Translations under genes and position numbers: made by a program
Shown here: one piece after another, positions 8,605 through 16,069 of the stretch
Layout of the letters: each line of letters begins with the position of its first letter
Numbering within the stretch: the first letter of the stretch is position 1
The notes under the pieces: generated by a model
Seen by the model: the letters and a program-made list of their open reading frames with translations, nothing else
Database searches by the model: none
Told to the model about the DNA's origin: nothing
Origin: CAXXOZ01 sp963676435
GTDB taxonomy: Bacteria > Bacillota > Clostridia > Lachnospirales > Lachnospiraceae
DNA length: 26,481 nucleotides
Reading direction: 5' to 3'
Assembly: GCA_963676435.2 (NCBI GenBank)
Contig: CAXXOZ010000001.1
Span: 1-26,481 of the forward strand

Positions 8605-10443
8605 ATGAAAAAATTAGCTTTAAGTGACGAAATATTACTACAAATAGATAAACCTTCAAGGTATCTTGGAAATGAGTTTAATGTAGTAGAAAAAGATAAG
8701 AGATTCGTAGATATCAGATTTGCTATGTGCTTTCCTGATGTTTATGAAATTGGAATGTCACACCTTGGAATGCAGATATTATATGATATGTTTAATGAGC
8801 GAGAAGATATTTACTGTGAAAGAGTGTATTCACCCTGGGTTGATCTACATAAAATAATGAAAGAAAAAAGCATTCCTTTGTTTGCACTAGAATCCCAGGA
8901 CAACATAAAGGATTTTGATTTTCTAGGTATAACCATTCAGTATGAAATGTGTTATACAAACATTCTTCAAATTTTAGATTTAAGTCAAATTCCAATGCTT
9001 GCATCCAGTCGAGACGAATCTCATCCGCTTGTTATTGGCGGAGGACCTTGTTCATATAACCCAGAGCCTTTAGCAGATTTTTTTGATATTTTTTATATTG
9101 GCGAGGGTGAAACAGCATATTTTGAATTAATGGATCTGTATAAAAAATATAAAACTAAAAGTAGAAAAGAATTTTTACATAAAGCCTCAGAAATCGAAGG
9201 CATATATGTGCCTTTATTATCCGAAGTAGAATATTATGATAATGGATTAATTAAAAAACTTGGACAAAAAAAGGTTAAAAAACAATTGGTTGAAAATTTA
9301 AGTGATACCTACTACCCAAGAAAACCCCTTGTCCCTTTTTTAAAGCCTACCCATGATAGAGTCACATTAGAAATACAAAGAGGTTGTATAAGGGGATGTA
9401 GATTTTGCCAAGCAGGTATGATTTATAGACCAATAAGAGAAAGAAGTCTTGAGTTTTTGAAAAATCTCGCAAGAGATTTACTTAAAAATACTGGACATGA
9501 AGAAATTTCTTTAACTTCTTTAAGTTCAAGCGATTATACTCAGTTAGAAGAACTAATAAACTTTTTGATTGATGAGTATAGGGAAAAGCATGTAAATATT
9601 TCTTTGCCTTCACTTAGAATAGATGCTTTTTCTATAGATGTTATGAGTAAAGTTCAGGATATTAAAAAATCCAGTCTTACTTTTGCACCTGAAGCAGGTA
9701 CACAAAGGTTAAGAGATGTTATAAATAAAGGATTAACTGAAGAACAAATACTAAATGGAGCAACTCTTGCATTTAAAAGTGGTTGGAATAAAGTGAAATT
9801 ATACTTTATGTTAGGGCTCCCTTCTGAAGAAACTAAAGACATGGAAGGTATAGGGATTCTAGCAGATAAAATTGCAATGGCTTATTATGATACTGTTCCT
9901 AAAGAAGAGCGAAATGGTAAAGTAATGGTGTCTGTAAGTACATCTTTTTTTGTTCCTAAACCATTCACCCCATTTCAGTGGGCACCAATGTATTCAGTAG
10001 AGGATTATGTCGAAAAGGCAAAAACAGTTAAATCTAAAATTGGTGAAATGTTAAATAAAAAAAGTATTAGATATAATTGGCATCATGCAGAGACAACAAT
10101 AATAGAAGGGTTCTTGGCTAGAGGAGATAGGCGTATTGGTAAAGTTATACTCGATGCCTATGAAAATGGCTCTCTTTATGATTCTTGGAGTGAATTTTTT
10201 AATTATGATATTTGGGTAAACGCCTGTAAAAATCAAAAAATTGATATGGATTTTTATACCCTACGAGAAAAAATGGATGATGAAATACTTCCATGGGATT
10301 TTATAGATGTTGGGGTTAAAAAGGAATTTTTGCTTAACGAATGGAATAAATCAAAAGAACCTACAATTACTTTAAATTGTAAAGAACTTTGTTCAGGATG
10401 TGGTGCTTCTGAATTAATAAGAGGTGCATGCATTGAAAGCTAG
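8605..10443 (+). CDS. TIGR03960-type B12-binding-domain radical SAM protein
   Basis: A 612-residue radical SAM protein of unknown function. The N-terminal part contains the family blocks FPDVYEIGMSHLGMQILYD and VIGGGPCSYNPEPLADF, which resemble a cobalamin-binding-type Rossmann domain. The SAM-binding cluster motif is RGCIRGCRFCQAG, with cysteines at residues 261, 265 and 268. TFAPEAGTQRLRDVINKG and FMLGLPSEE follow as in other radical SAM barrels. The C-terminus has a CSGCG pair that may bind metal. It overlaps the DUF2344 gene that follows; the two are often adjacent or fused in Firmicutes. Start: ATG at 8605, eight bases after the hisIE stop. Confidence 0.88.
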   Translation: MKKLALSDEILLQIDKPSRYLGNEFNVVEKDKRFVDIRFAMCFPDVYEIGMSHLGMQILYDMFNEREDIYCERVYSPWVDLHKIMKEKSIPLFALESQDNIKDFDFLGITIQYEMCYTNILQILDLSQIPMLASSRDESHPLVIGGGPCSYNPEPLADFFDIFYIGEGETAYFELMDLYKKYKTKSRKEFLHKASEIEGIYVPLLSEVEYYDNGLIKKLGQKKVKKQLVENLSDTYYPRKPLVPFLKPTHDRVTLEIQRGCIRGCRFCQAGMIYRPIRERSLEFLKNLARDLLKNTGHEEISLTSLSSSDYTQLEELINFLIDEYREKHVNISLPSLRIDAFSIDVMSKVQDIKKSSLTFAPEAGTQRLRDVINKGLTEEQILNGATLAFKSGWNKVKLYFMLGLPSEETKDMEGIGILADKIAMAYYDTVPKEERNGKVMVSVSTSFFVPKPFTPFQWAPMYSVEDYVEKAKTVKSKIGEMLNKKSIRYNWHHAETTIIEGFLARGDRRIGKVILDAYENGSLYDSWSEFFNYDIWVNACKNQKIDMDFYTLREKMDDEILPWDFIDVGVKKEFLLNEWNKSKEPTITLNCKELCSGCGASELIRGACIES

Positions 10444-11113
10444 AATAAAATTTTCAAAAAAGGGTAATGTGAAATTTGTAGGTCATCTTGATTTAATGCG
10501 TTTTTTTCAAAAAGCTATAAAAAGAGCTGACTTAGATATTGCTTATTCAGAAGGGTTTAGTCCTCATCAAATAATGTCTTTTGCATCACCATTAGGTGTT
10601 GGAGTTACTAGTGATGGAGAATATGCTGATATAGAATTAAATAGTGCACTTGATTCAAAAACAATGGTTGAAAAATTAAATGCGCAAATGGTTGATGGTT
10701 TAGAGATAAAAAGCATTAAAAAACTTTCAGACAAAGAAAAAAATGCTATGTCAGTTGTTACAGCAGCTGATTATTTAGTTAATATTAAAAATGAAAAATA
10801 CACAATAGAAGATTTAGATAAATTAAAGGATTTTATAAGTCAGGATAATATTTTTATAATTAAAAAAAGTAAGAAAAAAGAAGTGGAAACTGACATTAAA
10901 TCTATGATTTACAAGGCAGAAGTAAAAGATAACAAAATATTTTTAAAATTAAAAACTGGAAGTGTCTCAAATTTAAAACCAGAACTTTTTATGAAAGCTT
11001 TTTCAAATTTTTTAAATAAAGAATTTGATGGATTTTCTATAGAAATTAATAGGATTGAACTCTATGATTTAGATTTAAAACCTTTAGAGGATGCAGGCGA
11101 GGATATTATTTAA
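10433..11113 (+). CDS. TIGR03936 / DUF2344 radical SAM-associated protein
   Basis: About 226 residues. The opening KARIKFSKKGNVKFVGHLDLMRFFQKAIKRA (in two blocks: KARIKFSKKGNVKF, VGHLDLMRFFQKA) and YSEGFSPHQIMSFASPLGVG are the family signature. Function is unknown, but the family is tied to the preceding radical SAM protein. I set the start at the TTG at 10433, because family members begin at K-x-R-I-K-F-S-K and AGAGG (10420-10424) lies eight bases upstream. A GTG at 10424 would add three residues. The coding region overlaps the upstream gene by 11 bases. The stop overlaps the ATG of the RNase gene by one base, implying coupled translation. Confidence 0.85.
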   Translation: MKARIKFSKKGNVKFVGHLDLMRFFQKAIKRADLDIAYSEGFSPHQIMSFASPLGVGVTSDGEYADIELNSALDSKTMVEKLNAQMVDGLEIKSIKKLSDKEKNAMSVVTAADYLVNIKNEKYTIEDLDKLKDFISQDNIFIIKKSKKKEVETDIKSMIYKAEVKDNKIFLKLKTGSVSNLKPELFMKAFSNFLNKEFDGFSIEINRIELYDLDLKPLEDAGEDII

Positions 11114-12279
11114 TGGATGGTAAGATTATAATTACAAAATTATATAACCATACAATTACTTCATATTTTGATTCCACGGGAGAAATAACCGAAATTTCAT
11201 GCGAAAAAGAATCAAAAGAAAGTATATTAAATAACATTTATATAGGCAGAGTGAAAGATATTGCTAAAAATATAAATGCTGCATTTGTTGAGTTTGAAAA
11301 AGGTAGTGTTGGATATCTACCACTAGAAAAATGCAAGAAGAAAATTAAAGAAGGGGATTGTCTTTTAGTACAAATTGAAAAAGATAATGTAAAGTCTAAA
11401 TTTCCTGTTATAAGCAGTGATTTTAATTTAACAGGAAAGTATGTGGTTTTAATTACAGAAAATAATAACCTCCACTATTCATCAAAAATAAAAGACAAAA
11501 AAACTTTAGATAGATTGGCAGTTATCGGTGAAAAATATTCATCTAAAGACCATGGATTAATCTTTAGAACTAATTCAAAAAGCGCACAAAATGAAGAAAT
11601 TGAAAATGAAATTAATAATTTAATTAATATTAAAAACGAAATTTTATCAAAAGAAAAACACCTTAAAGAATTCTCAGTTGTATATAAATCACCAAAACTA
11701 TATATTAAAGAAATAATTGATTCTTATGATCAAAACATTTCAGAAATTGTCACTGATAAAATCGATATATACAAAGAGGTAAAAGAGTATTTAGAAGAGT
11801 GTGATATTAAAACTTTAGAAAAGTTAAAATTTTATAACGATGAATTATTGCCACTAAATAAACTTTATAGTATAGAAAAAAATCTTAAAGATTCTTTAAA
11901 AAGTAAGGTGTGGTTAAGATCAGGAGCATATTTAGTAATCCAACCTACTGAAGCGTTAGTTGTGATTGATGTTAATTCTGGAAAAAACACAAATAAAAAA
12001 AGTAAAAGGGAACAGTTTTTAAATATAAATAAAGAATCGGCAAAAGAAATAGCAAGACAGTTAAGACTTAGAAATCTATCTGGAATAATTATAGTAGATT
12101 TTATAAATATGGAATATGAAGAAGATAAAAAAGAACTTTTATCAGAATTAGAATTCCACTTAAAAAAGGATCATATAAAAACAAGTCTTGTAGGTATGAC
12201 AAAGCTAAACTTAGTAGAAATAACAAGAAAAAAGATAAAAAAACCATTGTATGAACAAATAAATGAGATTATAATATGA
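11113..12279 (+). CDS. rng: RNase E/G family endoribonuclease, short form without zinc-link
   Basis: Endonuclease that processes rRNA and mRNA in the cytoplasm. An S1-like RNA-binding part lies at about residues 35-100 (NIYIGRVKDIAKNINAAFVE; GSVGYLPLE). The metal-binding aspartates of the DNase I-like domain are present in VVIDVNSG (D286) and IIVDFINM (D329). The protein ends at 388 residues, soon after LVEITRKKIKKPL. At this point RNase E and G homologues normally continue with a CPxC zinc-link and a small dimerisation domain. Both are absent, and the reading frame ends in a clean TAA/TGA-flanked position rather than a frame slip. The gene order with rplU downstream is the classical one. Confidence 0.88.
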   Translation: MDGKIIITKLYNHTITSYFDSTGEITEISCEKESKESILNNIYIGRVKDIAKNINAAFVEFEKGSVGYLPLEKCKKKIKEGDCLLVQIEKDNVKSKFPVISSDFNLTGKYVVLITENNNLHYSSKIKDKKTLDRLAVIGEKYSSKDHGLIFRTNSKSAQNEEIENEINNLINIKNEILSKEKHLKEFSVVYKSPKLYIKEIIDSYDQNISEIVTDKIDIYKEVKEYLEECDIKTLEKLKFYNDELLPLNKLYSIEKNLKDSLKSKVWLRSGAYLVIQPTEALVVIDVNSGKNTNKKSKREQFLNINKESAKEIARQLRLRNLSGIIIVDFINMEYEEDKKELLSELEFHLKKDHIKTSLVGMTKLNLVEITRKKIKKPLYEQINEIII

Positions 12280-12315
12280 TTAATATAGAAAACATTTTTT
12301 ATAAAGGAGATTGCT

Positions 12316-13137
12316 ATGGGGACCGAAAAGATACAGGAATTAATAAGTTTAGCTCCAGTTTATCAAATGGCCATGAAAGAAGATACAGCCATTTCAATTT
12401 TAGCTGATGGAGAAGTTAAAGCGATTTTCCAGGCAAAGGGATTTCATATGAATTCTTCACCTGGAGATAAAATACCAGATTCAGATCCAGCAATAAAAGT
12501 ATTTAAAACAGGACAATCTGATACATATGAAATACCCAAAGAAGTGTTTGGTGAGCATATTTATGGGAAGTTAATACCTGTTAAAGATGAAAGTGGAGAA
12601 GTATTTGCAGTGATTGCAAGTGCATATTCAATGACAAAAGTTTTTGAGATACAAGAAGCTACTGATAATTTAAAAAACAATTTAGAGCAAACAGAGCAAA
12701 CAATAGAAGATTTTTCAACTGAAACTCAGAATTTTGCTGAAAAAATAAATAATATAGAGGAAATTTCAAAAATGGCAGATGCAAAAGTGGAAGAAGCAAC
12801 GACACTTATTTCAGAAATACAAAAAAGTGCTTCCAGATCAAATATTCTTGCCTTAAATGCCTCTATAGAAGCTGCCAGAGCTGGAGAAGCTGGAAGAGGT
12901 TTTAATGTAGTGGCAACTGAAATGGGCAAATTAGCTCAAAATAATGCTGATATGGCATCTAAAATTTATGCTTCATTAAATGAAATATTTAATTTTTTAA
13001 ATCAAATATCAACTGCTGTTGAAGGAGCAAATGAGATAGCTTCTACTCAAGCAGCATCTATTGAAGAAATAACAGCTACTTTTGAAAGTATTACATCAGA
13101 TTCACAATCTCTTGCAAATCATACAAAAGTAGATTAA
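12316..13137 (+). CDS. Soluble methyl-accepting chemotaxis-type protein
   Basis: A 273-residue protein without any membrane segment or signal peptide. Residues 1-115 form a small sensor region of unknown type (GKLIPVKDESGEVFAVIAS looks like the last strands of a PAS/Cache-like fold). From about 120 the protein is a coiled coil, and residues 175-206 hold the receptor tip (NILALNASIEAARAGEAG, then GRGFNVVATEMGKLA), which in other receptors contacts CheA and CheW. The second half of the hairpin ends with SIEEITATFESI. The start has AAAGGAGA eight bases before the ATG, 36 bases after rng. The stop codon lies inside the IS target duplication; removing the IS leaves the same stop, so the gene is intact. 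Whether it works in chemotaxis cannot be told here. Confidence 0.85.
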   Translation: MGTEKIQELISLAPVYQMAMKEDTAISILADGEVKAIFQAKGFHMNSSPGDKIPDSDPAIKVFKTGQSDTYEIPKEVFGEHIYGKLIPVKDESGEVFAVIASAYSMTKVFEIQEATDNLKNNLEQTEQTIEDFSTETQNFAEKINNIEEISKMADAKVEEATTLISEIQKSASRSNILALNASIEAARAGEAGRGFNVVATEMGKLAQNNADMASKIYASLNEIFNFLNQISTAVEGANEIASTQAASIEEITATFESITSDSQSLANHTKVD

Positions 13138-13138
13138 T
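13131..13138 (+). repeat. Left copy of the IS target-site duplication (AGATTAAT)
   Basis: Eight bases identical to those at 14728-14735, directly outside the inverted repeats. The copy contains the last Asp codon and the TAA stop of the chemotaxis-type gene. Confidence 0.9.
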
Positions 13139-13152
13139 CTTGAGTTTCCGTG
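13139..13152 (+). repeat. Left terminal inverted repeat of the IS
   Basis: CTTGAGTTTCCGTG; it matches the right end in all 14 positions, after which the two ends diverge. Confidence 0.92.
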
Positions 13153-13313
13153 AAATGTGATTTAAAAATAAATATATCCTCTTAAAGTGTTAATCTACCT
13201 ATTTTTTTTAATATCGATTAGCATTAATTATGAGTAGTAGCACTTGAATAAGCCCCATTATAGACCGGACTTTTTAAAGAAATATTCTTTATACCCAAAG
13301 GGCACAAGTCTAT

Positions 13314-14567
13314 TTATGCAACTAACTTTAGGCAAAGTTGATTGTATTTCGGACGCGTCGATCGAAACCAAAGTCTAACACCTTCTTTTGCATATGAAAG
13401 TATACCAGTGATTCCTTTAGCTAATCGATAATAGCAGAAAAAAACTTTTTGCTTGATTGGATCTGCTGTTTTTATAATCTGTACCTTAAGAGCATTTGTT
13501 TCTGACTTCATTGAAATCATTGCAAGAAAGGCCATGCATAAAGTGATATAAAAATTAAGTGCATTAATTGCTTTTAGCTTACGCACACGAAAGTTTTCAA
13601 ACTGGAACATTTGTTTTTTACAGCGGAAATATTCTTCTATTTTCCATCGTGAAAAATAAGTTCTTGCTACTTTTATCACATCATCTTTAGACTTTATTTC
13701 TTTGTTAGTAGCAAGCATCATGGGATGATCAGTAATACCATAAACCAAAACGAGGTATATATCTTTTCTGGAAGCAGTGATTTGTACTTTAATATGCGAA
13801 AGATAAGCTTCATGGTCTTTGCCTTTATAGAAAACATTAGTTTTCACCTTGCCTTTACGACGATTTCTAAGTTCTGTTGCTGTTGTCCATTTATTGTGAT
13901 AAAGAAGTTTTCTGTTAGACTTGAGACGAATAACATAATCTTGTTTTAGTTCATCTAATTTAAGAAACATTTTGTTGTCGTCATAGCCACGATCCATAGC
14001 AAATGTGGCTTTGCCAAAAAGGGAAGCACCTTGTTCCATTGCATGAAAAGTTATAGTGTTTGCTGATTTGTAGTTTTTCTCGGAAGAAGAATGAATACGA
14101 GAAAATATGCTAACTGGATGATTGCTGGTAGTAAGTACACAAGCCTCAGTAACATGATAACCTTTATGGTAAACATTTTTTGTGGAAGAACTAGCAGAGC
14201 CGTCCCGAACAGTACCAAGTGATTCAAATTTATATCCTTCAGGTTTAATCACATCACTATCATCAATGTGAACCACAGGCTCATCAGGTACCCATTTTTT
14301 TGTTGTTTGTAAGTACGAATAAGCCGCTTTAAGAGGAGTACCTTTTTCAAGATGATGAGATAAACGATCCACAGTGTTAATCTTTTTTGTTTTTTCATGA
14401 AGCTGATCAGTAATATCCGTTAAGAGACAACTGCCAGAAGCTAATATGCCATAAGTCATGTCAGCAATAAACTTTCGATCAGGTTTAGAAAGCTCTTTTG
14501 ATATTTTATTTGAAAAAGATAAAATTTCTCGTTTTAAAGTATAAGTATTTGTAGTAGAATTAGCCAT
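13314..14567 (-). CDS. IS4-family DDE transposase
   Basis: A 417-residue transposase. The RNase H-like catalytic set is visible: Asp in VVHIDDSDV (102/103), Asp192 in AMDRGYDDN and Glu311. The IS4-family YREK signature is complete in YFSRWKIEEYFRCKK (Y304, R307, E311, K318, with the standard 2-3-6 spacing). The ATG sits in a 12-bp palindrome, AAGGGATCCCTT (14568-14579), whose AAAGGG on the minus strand would serve as ribosome binding site. The gene reads away from rplU and towards the chemotaxis-type gene. No frameshift or missing residue is seen, so the enzyme is probably functional. Confidence 0.93.
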   Translation of the reverse strand: MANSTTNTYTLKREILSFSNKISKELSKPDRKFIADMTYGILASGSCLLTDITDQLHEKTKKINTVDRLSHHLEKGTPLKAAYSYLQTTKKWVPDEPVVHIDDSDVIKPEGYKFESLGTVRDGSASSSTKNVYHKGYHVTEACVLTTSNHPVSIFSRIHSSSEKNYKSANTITFHAMEQGASLFGKATFAMDRGYDDNKMFLKLDELKQDYVIRLKSNRKLLYHNKWTTATELRNRRKGKVKTNVFYKGKDHEAYLSHIKVQITASRKDIYLVLVYGITDHPMMLATNKEIKSKDDVIKVARTYFSRWKIEEYFRCKKQMFQFENFRVRKLKAINALNFYITLCMAFLAMISMKSETNALKVQIIKTADPIKQKVFFCYYRLAKGITGILSYAKEGVRLWFRSTRPKYNQLCLKLVA

Positions 14568-14628
14568 AAGGGATCCCTTTCTTTTTGTTTAGTAACTTTT
14601 TTGTTTGGTAGCTTAATTTTACATCAAA

Positions 14629-14645
14629 AAGGAATGAGATTCCTT
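14629..14645 (-). repeat. Hairpin in the transposase leader
   Basis: AAGGAAT and ATTCCTT are separated by three bases. In the transposase mRNA leader this could form a 7-bp stem. Several IS families use such a stem to limit transposase expression from outside transcripts; that role here is inference. Confidence 0.5.
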
Positions 14646-14713
14646 ATATTTTGGACATTTTCATAAAGTTGTTTATAACGAATATGATGGAATCGGAGCT
14701 CTGTGGATAAAAA

Positions 14714-14727
14714 CACGGAAACTCAAG
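14714..14727 (-). repeat. Right terminal inverted repeat of the IS
   Basis: CACGGAAACTCAAG on the plus strand, the exact reverse complement of the left end. Confidence 0.92.
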
Positions 14728-14735
14728 AGATTAAT
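14728..14735 (+). repeat. Right copy of the IS target-site duplication (AGATTAAT)
   Basis: Identical to 13131-13138 and directly next to the right inverted repeat. Eight bases of duplication fits the range reported for IS4-family members. Confidence 0.9.
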
Positions 14736-14738
14736 TTA

Positions 14739-14767
14739 TTGACAAACATTGGCTGAAATGGTATCAT
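14739..14767 (+). promoter_or_regulatory. Promoter of the rplU operon
   Basis: Perfect TTGACA at 14739-14744, 17-base spacer, TATCAT at 14762-14767. Transcription would start near 14774, exactly where the L21 leader begins. The IS ends 11 bases upstream of the -35 box, so the core promoter is native and intact, but any upstream element has been replaced by the IS end. Confidence 0.82.
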
Positions 14768-14773
14768 ATTTCA

Positions 14774-14850
14774 GTGTGCCGCACAATGAGGTCGTAAACT
14801 TTGAGCAATCAAATACCGTAATTGGCGAGTATTGAGAAATAGGAGGTGCT
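14774..14850 (+). promoter_or_regulatory. L21 leader RNA element
   Basis: The untranslated leader (GTGTGCCGCAC, GAGGTCGTAAACTTTGAG, AATACC and GGCGAGTATT in order) matches my memory of the Firmicute L21 leader motif that precedes rplU. AATAC can pair with GTATT, and GCC with GGC, to give nested stems just before the AGGAGGT site at 14841. The element is believed to give autogenous control of the L21-Prp-L27 operon. Boundaries are approximate; a covariance-model search (RF00559) would settle them. Confidence 0.75.
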
Positions 14851-14852
14851 AT

Positions 14853-15356
14853 ATGTACGCAATTATAGCAACAGGTGGTAAACAATACAAAGTTTCAACA
14901 GGAGATATTATTAAAGTTGAAAATCTAGGTGTTGATGTAAAGAAAAAAGTAACTTTTGATAATGTGCTTTTAGTAAGCGATAAAGAAATTACTGTTGGAA
15001 CACCTACAGTACCAAATGCTAAAGTTGAAGCTACTGTTGTACGTGCTGGAAAAGATAAAAAGATTATTGTATATAAATACAAAAGAAAATCTGGATATCA
15101 TAAGAAAAACGGACACAGACAGCTTTTTACAGAAGTTAAAATTGGTAAAATTGTTACTGGTGAAACTGCAAAAGCTAAAGCAGCTGATAGTAAAGAAGAA
15201 ACAGCTACAGAAAAAAAGCCAGCAGCTAAAAAGACTACTGCAACAAAGTCTACAACAGCTAAAAAACCAACGGCAGCTAAGACTACAGCTACAAAAACTA
15301 CAACAGCTAAAAAACCAGCAGCAAAAAAAGAAGCAACTGATAAAACAGAAGCTTAA
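14853..15356 (+). CDS. rplU: 50S ribosomal protein L21 with a long Lys/Ala/Thr-rich C-terminal tail
   Basis: The first about 104 residues are an ordinary L21 (YAIIATGGKQYKVSTGDII; the rRNA-binding KYKRKSGYHKKNGHRQ; KIGKI). L21 normally stops there. Here about 63 further residues follow, made almost only of Lys, Ala, Thr, Glu and Pro with imperfect repeats of TAKKP and PAAKK, like histone H1 tails. The tail's codons keep the same frame without a break, so it is not a frame slip. It is very basic, probably disordered, and would extend from the ribosome surface. The start at 14853 is set by AGGAGGT (14841-14847); an upstream in-frame ATG-like codon at 14832 lies inside the leader. Confidence 0.93.
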   Translation: MYAIIATGGKQYKVSTGDIIKVENLGVDVKKKVTFDNVLLVSDKEITVGTPTVPNAKVEATVVRAGKDKKIIVYKYKRKSGYHKKNGHRQLFTEVKIGKIVTGETAKAKAADSKEETATEKKPAAKKTTATKSTTAKKPTAAKTTATKTTTAKKPAAKKEATDKTEA

Positions 15357-15370
15357 TATGAGGTTTTTAT

Positions 15371-15700
15371 ATGATTGAAGCAACCATTTACAAAGATAAA
15401 AAAGGTGCTTATAAAGGATTTAATTTATATGGACATGCTTTATATGATGTAAAAGGTAAGGATATTGTATGTGCAGCAGTTTCGGCACTGGTTATAAATA
15501 CTATAAATTCGATTGAAGAATTGACAGATGATAAACCAAAGGTTTTAAGTAAAGAAAAAGATGCTGTAATCAATGTGAAATTCAAATCAGAAGTTAGTAA
15601 TGAAGCAAAGATATTGATAGATTCTCTAGTTTTAGGACTAAAAGGAATTAGAGATAATAATAACGAAAGTTATTTAAAAATAACATTCGAGGAGGTGTAA
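15371..15700 (+). CDS. prp: Prp, ribosomal-processing cysteine protease
   Basis: Prp (YsxB family) removes the N-terminal extension of L27 in Firmicutes. The protein has 109 residues. The catalytic His22 in YGHA and Cys34 in DIVCAAVSALV sit at the same numbers as in the characterised staphylococcal enzyme, and Asp31 is also present. Its gene lies between rplU and rpmA, as usual, and the ribosome binding site of rpmA (GAGGAGGTG) overlaps its last codons. The substrate next door carries the cleavage motif, so a working pair is expected. Confidence 0.92.
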   Translation: MIEATIYKDKKGAYKGFNLYGHALYDVKGKDIVCAAVSALVINTINSIEELTDDKPKVLSKEKDAVINVKFKSEVSNEAKILIDSLVLGLKGIRDNNNESYLKITFEEV

Positions 15701-15703
15701 ACC

Positions 15704-15988
15704 ATGATGAAAATGAACCTTCAGTTTTTCGCTCATAAAAAAGGAGTTGGTTCTACAAAAAACGGTAGAGACTCTGAATCAAAAAGATTAGGTGCGAAAA
15801 GAGCAGATGGACAATTTGTTAAAGCCGGAAATATTTTATATAGACAGCGCGGAACAAAAATTCACCCAGGAGTGAATGTGGGTCGTGGTGGAGATGATAC
15901 ACTTTTTGCATTAGTAGATGGTGTTGTAAGATACTCAAGAAAAGGAAGAGACAAAAAACAAGTTTCAATAGTTCCTGTTTCCGAATAA
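15704..15988 (+). CDS. rpmA: 50S ribosomal protein L27 with cleavable N-terminus
   Basis: L27 reaches into the peptidyl transferase centre. The sequence starts MMKMNLQFFAHKKG: the NLQFF-A motif is the Prp cleavage site, and cutting after the second Phe leaves AHKKGVGSTKNGRDSESK as the mature N-terminus. The rest (LGAKRADGQFV, ILYRQRGTKIHPG, NVGRGGDDTLFA) is standard. It has 94 residues before processing. AGGAGGTG ends six bases before the ATG at 15704; a second ATG one codon later would also serve. The gene is followed by a strong terminator. Confidence 0.96.
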   Translation: MMKMNLQFFAHKKGVGSTKNGRDSESKRLGAKRADGQFVKAGNILYRQRGTKIHPGVNVGRGGDDTLFALVDGVVRYSRKGRDKKQVSIVPVSE

Positions 15989-16004
15989 TTAACTAAAAGG
16001 CTAG

Positions 16005-16038
16005 GGCTTCAAATCGTATGGTTTGAAGCCTGTTTTTT
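16005..16038 (+). terminator. Rho-independent terminator after rpmA
   Basis: GGCTTCAAA (16005-16013) and TTTGAAGCC (16022-16030) form a perfect 9-bp stem with an 8-base loop, followed by T-rich TGTTTTTT. It separates the L21-Prp-L27 operon from obg. Confidence 0.93.
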
Positions 16039-16041
16039 AAA

Positions 16042-16069
16042 TTCACAAACAAGATTAACATAATAATAT
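16042..16069 (+). promoter_or_regulatory. Possible obg promoter
   Basis: TTCACA at 16042-16047 and TAATAT at 16064-16069 with a 16-base spacer. Because a terminator precedes obg, a promoter is needed here. The -10 lies inside a 23-bp palindrome, which could act as an operator. The match is weak and the region is AT-rich. Confidence 0.4.

Larger units (their letters stand above)
13139..14727. mobile_element. Complete IS4-family insertion sequence, 1589 bp
   Basis: Bounded by perfect 14-bp terminal inverted repeats (CTTGAGTTTCCGTG at 13139-13152, its reverse complement at 14714-14727) and flanked by an 8-bp direct repeat AGATTAAT. It carries one full-length transposase gene on the minus strand with an intact DDE/YREK catalytic set, so it may be active. 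About 160 non-coding bases lie between the left repeat and the transposase stop, and about 145 between the transposase start and the right repeat. The perfect target duplication and intact gene suggest a recent insertion. The element splits the usual rng-rplU block but leaves the rplU promoter, 11 bases beyond its end, untouched. Confidence 0.95.

Noticed and set aside
14651..14679. An outward promoter in the IS right end (TTGGAC, 17 bases, TATAAC)
   Set aside because: The -35 matches the consensus at only three of six bases and the native rplU promoter nearby is far better. It was not listed as a feature.
14995..15378. A Gln/Lys/Leu-rich open frame in the +1 frame over rplU
   Set aside because: Another by-product of the repetitive tail. 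The L21 frame explains the region fully.
14970..15383. A Cys/Phe/Ser-rich open frame on the minus strand opposite rplU
   Set aside because: It is the antisense shadow of the Lys/Ala/Thr repeat tail: AAA and GCA/ACA codons read as TTT, TGC and TGT. It has no ribosome binding site or promoter.
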